DNA from: an uncultured Capnocytophaga sp.
Lineage (GTDB): Bacteria; Bacteroidota; Bacteroidia; Flavobacteriales; Flavobacteriaceae
Assembly: GCF_938029845.1 (NCBI RefSeq)
Contig: NZ_CALHGG010000182.1
Location: forward strand, 1 to 9,974
DNA: 9,974 nt
Direction of reading: 5' to 3'
This document shows, in pieces, positions 1 through 7,800 of this stretch. Below the pieces are notes generated by a model that was not told where the DNA came from, searched no databases, and worked only from the letters and a program-made list of their open reading frames with translations. Every line of letters begins with the position of its first letter. Within the stretch, counting starts at the first letter, position 1. The position numbers and the translations under genes were made by a program.

Positions 1-3000
1 GCCTCTATCTTACCATCATCCTTACCATTACAACTCTCTTCAGTCTCCGTAAGAGCCGTGATTTTAAGCTTCTTGTTTGCACTACTTTCTAAGTTTGCAT
101 TAAGATCTATATAACTGCTAGCACAAGCCTTAGGTTCTTGGTATACATAGATGTCATCCAAGGCAAGGTCATTCCCACCTGTGGCGGGGCTCATACTTAC
201 AATCTCTATACGCAAGGAGGTTACCCCTGGAGCTTGTAACTCTCCAGAGAACTCATGCCAAGCATTAGTGTCATGCCCATTCACAGGAGGTGCTTTGGTA
301 GCCGAAGGGGGTACCAAGTTATTTCCTGTCACTGGATCCACTACTCGTATTTGGAAAAGAGGTGGTGCACAAGAGGTACAATGACAAAGATTGTATACAT
401 ACATCTTGAACTTGATAGGCTGATTAGGATCCACATCATTAGCCACCTTCGTATAAATAGGCTTGTTATAACCTATACTTCCCACGTTCATAGCCAAGTA
501 ACGACCTCTGGTAAGACCTGTATGGTCAACAGGGGTTGTCCAACAGCCATTAGGCAAGATGGTATTATCACGAGAAACAATCACATAAGCACCATCATAT
601 ATATTACCATCTGTTTTACAAGCATAAGCGGAATATACATTAGGATCACAAGTATTATCTCCCTGTCCAAAATCCTCTTTTAACAATATGATAGGATTAG
701 GCGAAGCTGTTTCCTTATAGAATACCCTTACCGTCTGTACTCCTGAGACATCAGGGAAATCCACAGAGGTTACACTACCTGCATTAAAGGTAGCTGTGTT
801 CGGTGGCGTGGTAGGTAAGGCAGCCGCATTAGCCCCATGGGTAGGGGTATGTACTGTTGTATAGCTATAATTGGGCTTATCAGTGGTAACCTCCATGCGT
901 GCCCTTCCCTCACAATCATACTTGAGTGCTCCTGTGAGTGTAGGTCGTGCAATAGGTGCGGGTACTTGCAGGGTCTGTGTCCATTCACAATAAGGTCCAG
1001 AAGTAACCTTGTTCCTTACCGATACGGTATGGGTACCAGGAGCAATATTCTGAAAACGCTTGTTAGTTCCCCAAGTACCTCCATCCAACTTATACTCATA
1101 CTGAGTATTCATTCCTCCCGATACATTGGCTACCAAAATCTCTGCTGAGTTCGTTGGACTCTCACATGGCAACTGTATTACCCCCGCAAAAGCACGGATA
1201 GGACCTGCACCATTTTCTATCTTAAGCTCCTTGGGATCGGTATGTGGTGGGTTACACTCAGTACGTGTACCTCCTCCATGTACATTATAGGTAATACAAT
1301 CCTCTGGATAGTTACATGTTACTGTACCCTTGGTATAATAGATACGGGCACGATAGTCCCCTGAGGTTAAGCCCGTGAAAGTAGGGTCTCCCTGACTCTT
1401 GAGAGGACTATTCCAATCAGGCCAAGTACCATCAGAGTTCTTTTTGATCAACTTATATACTATGGTATACTCTGCTGCATTAAAATTGCTATTGGTGATA
1501 TTAACCTTTAGCGAACCTGTGGAAGGACCACAGATAGCATCTACTACCTTAGTGAGATTAAACTCAGGTTTTTCTTGGTAGTTATAGGTAACCTCTTTGG
1601 CAGCCTCACAGTTGTTTTGGTCATATACATATATTTTATATACCTTGGATCCGGGACCTGCCCATGGATCCTTTACTGTAAGAGTATAGGTCTGTACATT
1701 AGGGGTACCACCCTCACTCTCAAAGGATTCTGCATCCTCATAAGTGGTGGCACCTGCTTGATCCTTTACAATAAAAGAGTAACGACCTGCAATAGGGTTG
1801 ATCTTACCTCCTTGCACTGTAATAGTAAATACCTTATTCAAACCACAGGTAATGGTCTTGGCTGACGCATTATTAATCTTAAGCTCAGGTATCTGGGTGA
1901 TTTCAAAGTTACTTATTGTAGGAGTACACCCTGACTTATAAGTAGGCGTTACTGTTACTGAGTAATCATTTCCTGCGGATAAGCTATAGAGTACATTCTT
2001 CACAGCAGGAATTAGGTCAGAGTTCATCTCCGTAGTATTGGTTACTCGATAGGAGGTTATCTGCTGGGTACCTTTCTTAACGGTAACTTGTACAGGAAGT
2101 GTTATGTCGGAGTTGAGCACCACACGCATCTTTCCTGTGGCAGGGTTACTGCTCACACACTTGACTTCCTCCACTTGGGTGAGTGTCATCACTGCATTAT
2201 CAGCCACCGCCTCTACATCTATCGTTTTAGTATATACACATACATTTTCTTGGAACTCTGTTACTTTAGCACGTAAGGAGATCTTATAGCGTCCCCCTTG
2301 AGTTACAGGAATATCAAAAGCTGTAGTATTAGCTGCTATATCTTGATAGGAGGAAGAACCTGCAGGTCCTTCTACCTTGTACTGGTATCTTCCTGTAGGA
2401 ATATTGGACACCTTAATTTTACCATTTCCACAGAGAATATTTTCTTTAGCCAAGCGATAATCCAATTCCCCCTTATAGGCACGGAAATGATAAGTGGTCG
2501 GACAGTTGGCGAAATTTAAGAGGACAGCAAACTCAGAGCCATTAGGATCAACCAAGTTAGGTGTCAGGTCAAAGTTCTTTCCTGTACCCTTGAGCTCCCA
2601 ATTGGCATCGTTCTGAATGCCACGTGTATTTACCTCAGGAGGACAATCAGCAGCAGCTCTTTGGTTTTTATACCTATACCAAAGCACCTGACCATCGGAG
2701 AGTGAACCATTAGTAATGGTCAACTGTTGAGTGGTACCGCACACCCCTACCCCAAGGTATTCTATACCTGTGATATTACAAGTCTTGCGCTCGGTTACAT
2801 AGTGTGCATTACGCATAGGGTGTAGGTTCTCCCCTGTACGAACACTTACTACATACTTAATGGTAAGCTTGTTATTACAACGGTTTCCACCTGGAGGTGG
2901 CGTACGTTCCACTATATAAGTACCTGGCGCGGAGATAGGCAAGTCCTGAGTGGTAGCCAATACGCCTGACTGCCCCTCTTTTGTCCATTTCCAAGAGCCA

Positions 3001-4532
3001 AAACCAGCTCCTCCCTTAAGGGTCATACCCCCACAGTAAGGCAAGTCCTGAGTAGCACAAGTATCATCCTTAACAAAAAAAGTAGTAGCACTCTCATTGT
3101 TTTGATCACAAGTGCCCCCAGTGCTAGCGAAGGAGCCTGTACGATATTCTTTATTATCCAAAGCCGCATGATAGACCATCTCGGCTTGATTCTTGAACTC
3201 ATTAGAACAGAAATCTATAAGGTTCGCACAATCGGGCTGTACTTTTACATTAATAGTAATCGGCGCCGAGAAAGGTGCTGTGGGAGAATACTGTAAAAGG
3301 CTTGGTGATATATTGAATTTCACCAATGTACGTCCTGTATTATTATAGTTAGGAGTGGCTGATACGAATGTCACCCCCGAAGGAAGTGCTTCAAAGTTTT
3401 CATAAGTAACCCCTTTAGGTAATAAGTCTTCTAGTACTGCATCCCGTACATTGTCATTTCCTATATTACGGAATTTGAGGCGATACTTAAGTGATTCACC
3501 AAAGACAGTCGTCTTACCTGTGAAATCTTTCCATTGTCCTGCCTCCAGACCTAATACTTCCTTATGAGTCTCCACATGAGGAGCCAATGCATCCACAGAA
3601 AAAGGAACTGTATAAGTAATATAAGCATCCTCAGCTGCAAAATGAATATTTAAGGAAGTATCTCCATTTTTAATCACCGTATTGCCAGGGTTAGGAATAT
3701 CAAACACGTCCAAGTCAGCAAATCCTTGACCTCTACCCACTACAGGGTTTCTTGGCATAGCTGCTTCTGAATGGTTAAAAGAGATAGAAGCATCCATAAA
3801 ATCCTCATAGGCATTAGGATAAGAACCTTGTCCTTGTTTATGTCCATTAATTTCCAAGATATCATAAGAATTGATATTTCCAGCACCTGTACACACCCCT
3901 ATTCTTGCCTTAACAGCAGCAGGTGCAGGAGGTGTTTGAAAGCCTGTAATAGGAATAGTCTTATGTTGTACACCATTATAATTGTAGAAATTAAGCAAAC
4001 AACCATCATATACATAAACACGCTTGGAAGTACTAGCATTGATATCCTCATACACCACCACTAAGTTCCAAATACTCCAACCACCTATAGAATAGGTTAA
4101 TTGGTATTCTGCATTATTAAATCCTGCTCCTAAGCCTTGTATTATAGAAGTTACATCTTTGTAAGAGTTCCATAAGAATTCATGACCTCCAAAGACTGTA
4201 GTCATACGTTCATCTGCTCTCAAAGGTACAGATTGCCCATTAGGCAATCTCAATGTAGCATTATAGGTACTATTATCTCCTTGTCTACCCATTCCTCCTG
4301 TAGAAGCCCAATAGATTCCTGCCCACTTCACCCGCAAGCATGAACTATGTCCCGAAATCTTTAACGTTGCAGAACCGTTCCCATGATTCCCTATCTGCAC
4401 AAAGTCTCCTCTCACAGCTTGCCCATTATTATCCCATCGTAATAGGATATCTCTTCCTAAGCTCTGCCCCCACACCTTTGTAGAGATAAAACATATACTC
4501 AAAACGGCTAAAAAATACAAAAACCTTTTCAT
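1..4532 (-). CDS. Giant secreted modular surface protein, DUF11 and Ig-like repeats (partial, C-terminus off window)
   Basis: The frame is open from ATG at 4532-4530 to the left edge, giving 1510 codons with no stop, so the gene is cut by the window. Residues 1-22 form a signal peptide (KR, hydrophobic FLYFLAVLSICFI, cleavage near VWG-QS); there is no lipobox. Residues about 25-315 form an N-terminal module with IYWAS and GGWSIWNLVVVYED motifs, common at the front of flavobacterial adhesin-like proteins. Residues about 318-455 match DUF11 (ESLKYRLKFRNIGND, LEDLLPKGVTYE). Residues about 488-1280 hold roughly seven Ig-like modules, most opening with a cysteine (LCGNGKIKV, TCGLNKVFTI, ICGPSTGSLKV). 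Residues about 1282-1470 resemble a MAM or lectin-like domain (KEDFGQG start, NDLALDDIYVYQ end). The last residues (ESCNGKDDGKI) look like the start of a SprB repeat. By family, export through the type IX system and a C-terminal sorting domain are expected but not visible. Likely role is adhesion or surface coating; the ligand is unknown. No Shine-Dalgarno precedes the start, which is normal for the phylum. Confidence 0.93.
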   Translation of the reverse strand, partial: MKRFLYFLAVLSICFISTKVWGQSLGRDILLRWDNNGQAVRGDFVQIGNHGNGSATLKISGHSSCLRVKWAGIYWASTGGMGRQGDNSTYNATLRLPNGQSVPLRADERMTTVFGGHEFLWNSYKDVTSIIQGLGAGFNNAEYQLTYSIGGWSIWNLVVVYEDINASTSKRVYVYDGCLLNFYNYNGVQHKTIPITGFQTPPAPAAVKARIGVCTGAGNINSYDILEINGHKQGQGSYPNAYEDFMDASISFNHSEAAMPRNPVVGRGQGFADLDVFDIPNPGNTVIKNGDTSLNIHFAAEDAYITYTVPFSVDALAPHVETHKEVLGLEAGQWKDFTGKTTVFGESLKYRLKFRNIGNDNVRDAVLEDLLPKGVTYENFEALPSGVTFVSATPNYNNTGRTLVKFNISPSLLQYSPTAPFSAPITINVKVQPDCANLIDFCSNEFKNQAEMVYHAALDNKEYRTGSFASTGGTCDQNNESATTFFVKDDTCATQDLPYCGGMTLKGGAGFGSWKWTKEGQSGVLATTQDLPISAPGTYIVERTPPPGGNRCNNKLTIKYVVSVRTGENLHPMRNAHYVTERKTCNITGIEYLGVGVCGTTQQLTITNGSLSDGQVLWYRYKNQRAAADCPPEVNTRGIQNDANWELKGTGKNFDLTPNLVDPNGSEFAVLLNFANCPTTYHFRAYKGELDYRLAKENILCGNGKIKVSNIPTGRYQYKVEGPAGSSSYQDIAANTTAFDIPVTQGGRYKISLRAKVTEFQENVCVYTKTIDVEAVADNAVMTLTQVEEVKCVSSNPATGKMRVVLNSDITLPVQVTVKKGTQQITSYRVTNTTEMNSDLIPAVKNVLYSLSAGNDYSVTVTPTYKSGCTPTISNFEITQIPELKINNASAKTITCGLNKVFTITVQGGKINPIAGRYSFIVKDQAGATTYEDAESFESEGGTPNVQTYTLTVKDPWAGPGSKVYKIYVYDQNNCEAAKEVTYNYQEKPEFNLTKVVDAICGPSTGSLKVNITNSNFNAAEYTIVYKLIKKNSDGTWPDWNSPLKSQGDPTFTGLTSGDYRARIYYTKGTVTCNYPEDCITYNVHGGGTRTECNPPHTDPKELKIENGAGPIRAFAGVIQLPCESPTNSAEILVANVSGGMNTQYEYKLDGGTWGTNKRFQNIAPGTHTVSVRNKVTSGPYCEWTQTLQVPAPIARPTLTGALKYDCEGRARMEVTTDKPNYSYTTVHTPTHGANAAALPTTPPNTATFNAGSVTSVDFPDVSGVQTVRVFYKETASPNPIILLKEDFGQGDNTCDPNVYSAYACKTDGNIYDGAYVIVSRDNTILPNGCWTTPVDHTGLTRGRYLAMNVGSIGYNKPIYTKVANDVDPNQPIKFKMYVYNLCHCTSCAPPLFQIRVVDPVTGNNLVPPSATKAPPVNGHDTNAWHEFSGELQAPGVTSLRIEIVSMSPATGGNDLALDDIYVYQEPKACASSYIDLNANLESSANKKLKITALTETEESCNGKDDGKIE

Positions 4533-4557
4533 GATGGTTTGTTTTTGATTATCTTAT

Positions 4558-4586
4558 AAAATTTAGTTATTCACATAAGTTATCAA
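4558..4586 (-). promoter_or_regulatory. Possible proximal promoter of the surface-protein gene
   Basis: On the minus strand a TTG (4586-4584) is followed after 18 bases by TAAATTTT (4565-4558), seven of eight matches to the Bacteroidota -7 box TAnnTTTG. Transcription would start about 20 bases before the ATG at 4532. The TTG lies inside the 30-base palindrome at 4575-4604, so a protein bound there could block this promoter. The region is A/T-rich and such matches arise by chance, so this is weaker than the distal candidate at 4676-4683. Confidence 0.3.
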
Positions 4587-4604
4587 CTTTTGTTCATAAC
4601 TTAT
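4575..4604. promoter_or_regulatory. 30-base near-perfect palindrome, candidate operator or leader hairpin
   Basis: ATAAGTTAT (4575-4583) is exactly mirrored by ATAACTTAT (4596-4604). Inside, AAC (4585-4587) pairs with GTT (4592-4594) around a TTTT loop, with one C/C mismatch between the two paired blocks, so 12 of 13 positions per arm are symmetric. It lies 43-72 bases upstream of the surface-protein start and overlaps the -33 element of the proximal promoter candidate. It could be a repressor site on DNA or a hairpin in the leader RNA; the sequence alone does not decide. No known regulator site was recognised. Confidence 0.45.
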
Positions 4605-4626
4605 TGTTAAGTAAATGATTAAATAT

Positions 4627-4659
4627 AGGACTATGCTCACTTACAAAGCTCATAGTCCT
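4627..4659 (-). promoter_or_regulatory. Hairpin in the leader of the surface-protein gene, or late terminator
   Basis: On the minus strand AGGACTATG (4659-4651) pairs perfectly with CATAGTCCT (4635-4627), a 9-base-pair stem with a 15-base loop; a GCT/AGC pairing inside the loop offers an alternative fold. The sequence after it is U-rich but broken (TATATTTAATC). It lies about 10-15 bases downstream of the expected start site of the distal promoter, so it would sit at the 5' end of the leader RNA and could stabilise it or act as an attenuator. It could also be a second terminator for the DUF4132 gene. Confidence 0.4.
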
Positions 4660-4675
4660 TGCCTATTATCAAAAG

Positions 4676-4683
4676 CAAAGATA
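4676..4683 (-). promoter_or_regulatory. Distal promoter -7 box (TATCTTTG) of the surface-protein gene
   Basis: TATCTTTG on the minus strand matches the Bacteroidota consensus TAnnTTTG at every fixed position and is followed by C, as in many flavobacterial promoters. No clear TTG stands at the usual -33 distance; instead the upstream 4684-4708 is almost pure T on the minus strand, which may replace it as an A/T-tract contact. Transcription from about 4670 would give a leader of about 138 bases carrying the hairpin at 4627-4659 and the palindrome at 4575-4604. This is the best promoter match in the window. Confidence 0.55.
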
Positions 4684-4755
4684 TAAAAAAAAATTAATAA
4701 AAAAATAGTTTTTGAAAAAATATCATGAAATGTGCGTTTTTAAGCACCAACCGTT

Positions 4756-4821
4756 AAGTGAATAACGAAAAGAGAAAAGTGAAGAGTTCGTTTTTCACTC
4801 TTCACTTTTCATTTTTCACTT
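4756..4821. repeat. Inverted pair of degenerate seven-base repeat tracts
   Basis: Plus-strand positions 4787-4821 are five tandem seven-base units with consensus TTCACTT (variants TTCGTTT, TTCACTC, TTCATTT). Positions 4756-4783 hold four units of the reverse complement, consensus AAGTGAA (variants TAACGAA, AAGAGAA). The two tracts face each other and pair at their centre to form the strong hairpin listed separately. The right tract overlaps the stop codon of the DUF4132 gene (4822-4820). Tandem A/T-rich heptamers are a recurring intergenic feature in flavobacterial genomes as I know them, with unclear function. Confidence 0.65.
4774..4810 (-). terminator. Probable terminator hairpin of the DUF4132 gene
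   Basis: GAAAAGTGAAGAGT (4774-4787) is perfectly complementary to ACTCTTCACTTTTC (4797-4810), a 14-base-pair stem with a 9-base loop, ending nine bases after the stop codon. On the minus strand the stem is followed by TCTTTTCG, a U-rich but interrupted tail, and the stem is A/T-rich, so termination may be partial. The hairpin arises from the inverted seven-base repeats. The plus-strand tail (ATTTTTC) is similar, so it could work in both directions, though no plus-strand gene approaches it. Confidence 0.5.
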
Positions 4822-7800
4822 AGTATATTTTTCCTTCGGAAAGGAGCTTCATCTTACTGATAATCTCGGCTGTCTTAGGATCATCATCTACAAAAGGTAA
4901 GAATACACGACCTCGGTGTTGGCTCTGTACAGCCACTACATTGATTTGTAAGCCGCTCTTACTGATCATTCCACTACCGAGGTGTAGGCTATAATCACCA
5001 TGCTCGGTCTTAACTAAGATATAACGCTCCTTGACCTCCACATTGTCAAGCTTAAAGAGGCGTGCACTCTCACGAGCCAAGGCGCCGCGCATCTGCATAG
5101 TACTGTGGCTAGCTTCAGGATCAACCCCACCCACATGAGCTACACTGACTACCAAATCCACATCGCGCATCACCTCGCTGAAGATTACCGGATTAATCTC
5201 CTTCATTGGCACTTCCTTACCATCCTTGAGATTGTAGAAGACTACATATTCTAGCGTTGGCGCCTCCACCTCCGAAGGCGTATACCAATCGGCAGCCGCA
5301 TAGATAGTAGCTCGGAAACCTTCCTTATGATACACTCTTTGCAATCCTTCCTCATAATTGACTGTCCAGCCACGACTACGAAGCAGTGCCACTGTCTTTT
5401 GGGGCTGTACTTGGTGACCCTGGTAGCGCTCACTGCGGTTGCTGGTCTCTAGCTCGTCCTTGGTAGGGATATAGAGTTCACGGAATACCTGCTTGAAAGG
5501 TTGTTTCAATTCCTTGTCAAAGAGATACTTCTGATACAAATCCCACTGTACCGCATAGAACAAATGGCTTGGGTGCGCTATCAGGAGCTTATCGGCTGCT
5601 TTAAGTGGTGTGAGTGTTCCCTCTGCACTTAAGAGCTTTCCGTCTTGCCAAAAACCGGAAGCTTGGGTCTCAGGATTGAAGAGTACGAGCTTGCTAAGCA
5701 TTGCCTTTACCACAGGGTGCTCTAGGATTTTTGCCAATTCGGCGGCTGTAAAGAGCGTTTGTGAAAGCATGGCTTGTTCCAAAGAAAGGCGGGTACGGCT
5801 ATACTGCTTAGTAAGGTAGGTTTTGTTATCCTTGAGCGCTTCTACTTCCTTGTTCTTCTTATACTTATCAGGGATAGACTTGAGGGTCTTGTCGCCTTTG
5901 GTAACGATAATATCCGCCTTACCCTCCTCATCAACCACCAACTGGAGCTGAGTGTCATCTATAACAAGGGTAGATTTCTCCATAATCTGTTGGGTAGCCT
6001 TGGCTTCCATCGCCCAGCTAAAGCGGATACTGTCCTCATAGCCTGCATTACGAGAGAGGTTATCAAGTCCTATCTCCACCGCATTCTTCTCGCTCTCTTG
6101 GCGCTGCTGACCGAACTGCTTGCTTTCCTTGAGGAAAGTTTGCAAGAGATTGTAGCGACTCACTAAGTCTTCTTCTACTTTCTTCTTGTTGATAGGCACC
6201 AAACCTAAGGCCATTACATAGTCCTTATCACGCTTTTCGGTAATTTTCTTAATAGTTTCGGTGAGTTTAATTTCGCCTGTAAGTACCGCAGAATAAAGCT
6301 TCACACGGCGATAGCCCATACCATCAGAAAGATACTTGGCGGACTCTTGGATGAGCTTCCATCCTTCTTTGCCCACCGCCTTATGAACACGTTGGTACCA
6401 ATCCACATCGATAGCGCCTCGTTGGAAGTCATCCTTCGGTACAATAGAATATTGGGAGACGATGGTTTCTTTCTCTGCATCCATATAGTCGGTCGTATGG
6501 GCAATAAACCACCAAATAGCTTCACGGAAGCTCTTGATCTTGAGGTAGTCACCCAACCACGCTGTCCAGTGCGGCGCATAGCAGGCCGCTTCCACCAGGC
6601 GCTGCTTGCTGAGCTTTACCTCGTCCAAGTGTTTTTTGAAGTCCGCAAAGGTATCGGTGGCACTGGGCTGGCTCACCTCCAAAATATGGCTAAAGGTTGC
6701 ACGCTTGCTGGTGCCACTGCCATAGCCCTTAGCGAAAGGCTCCTTGCCCATACGTTCCAAGGCTTCAAAGAAGTATTGAGCGCCCTCTATCTCACTAAGC
6801 GAACCGATATATACGGAGGCATCGGTAGGGAGGTCACCACGCTGCAATTCTACTTGGAGCATATGGGTCTTGACCTGTTCCAAGAGGGTTTCAGGGAAAG
6901 TAAGCGTATCCTTGATCCACTTAGGCAATCCTCGGCTAAAGTGATTTTCTGCTCCTTGTGCCATAGCAAATAGTTCCTTATTGAGCAAGCAGAAGAAGAT
7001 GAGATCATCAGTGGTAAGCCTGCCCTTGTTATAAAGCATCAGGGTGAGCTGTAGCAGATTATTGTTGATACCAGGTAAGCGCTCCTCTCGGCGTACATAG
7101 TTGCGTACATAAGGGAGGACATCCTTGGGAGTGCATTTTTCAGGATCTAAGCCTTTTTTCCATTCTATATATAGGTAATAGAGCAACTGCCAATGCCTAA
7201 AGAGCTGGTCATCGGTATAATGAAGGAAGTCACTATTATAAACAACAGCCGCATAATCCGTCACTACATCATCCCAATCCAAGGAAGAATAACCACGCTT
7301 GAAAGTCTCCCCGCGCTTTTCCTTGGGGAAAGTCGCTAAGGCATCTTCAAAAACGGAGCGCTTAAAGTTTGCCAAAAGAGCTTTGTCTTCACTATAGGCT
7401 TCCTTAAGATAACCTAATAAATCTTCTGCCTTACGAGCTTCCCCGCGGTAGCTATGAATTTGTCCTTCAAAATGTACAGGGAAATCAGGGTAGTACATAA
7501 CCAAGAACGCGTCTAAGCCCTTTGGTTTGGGGTTTTCATAGTAGAGATGGCCGCAATAGCGCTTGGCAAAGTAGTACTCTATCTCGGTAAACTGGTATTT
7601 GGCGTGCCAGCCTTTCCATAGGTCGGCCAATGGCAGATCACTCAATCTATCCATTGGGGTATCTTCCTCCTTTCTTTTGTGCAGACACCTGATGTCATTG
7701 CCCAAGAGGGTGGTCTCGGTAGCCCCCTGATAGCCTTCGTATTGGTATTCGTAATCCTTATTGGCACGCCATAGGGCTAAGAGTTCGCTAAGCCCCTCCC

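Noticed and set aside
255..683. A 142-codon plus-strand open frame over the surface-protein gene.
   Set aside because: The minus strand encodes the MAM-like domain here with a coherent protein sequence; the plus-strand product is low in plausibility and rich in Ile, Thr and His from antisense codons.
4594..4653. Nineteen-codon open frame on the minus strand inside the leader of the surface-protein gene (ATG at 4653-4651, TGA at 4596-4594), preceded by AAGGA.
   Set aside because: The AAGGA is only two bases from the ATG, the frame overlaps the leader hairpin, and the peptide has no run of one amino acid typical of attenuation peptides. It is probably chance.
4684..4708. A/T homopolymer-rich stretch considered as an origin or terminator tail.
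   Set aside because: No hairpin precedes it closely on either strand and no DnaA-like boxes are present; it is better read as the A/T tract upstream of the TATCTTTG promoter box.
6347..6973. A 208-codon plus-strand open frame opposite the DUF4132 gene, the longest on that strand.
   Set aside because: It lies wholly within a strongly supported minus-strand coding region, has no recognisable domain, and its length is what antisense frames of a long gene can give.
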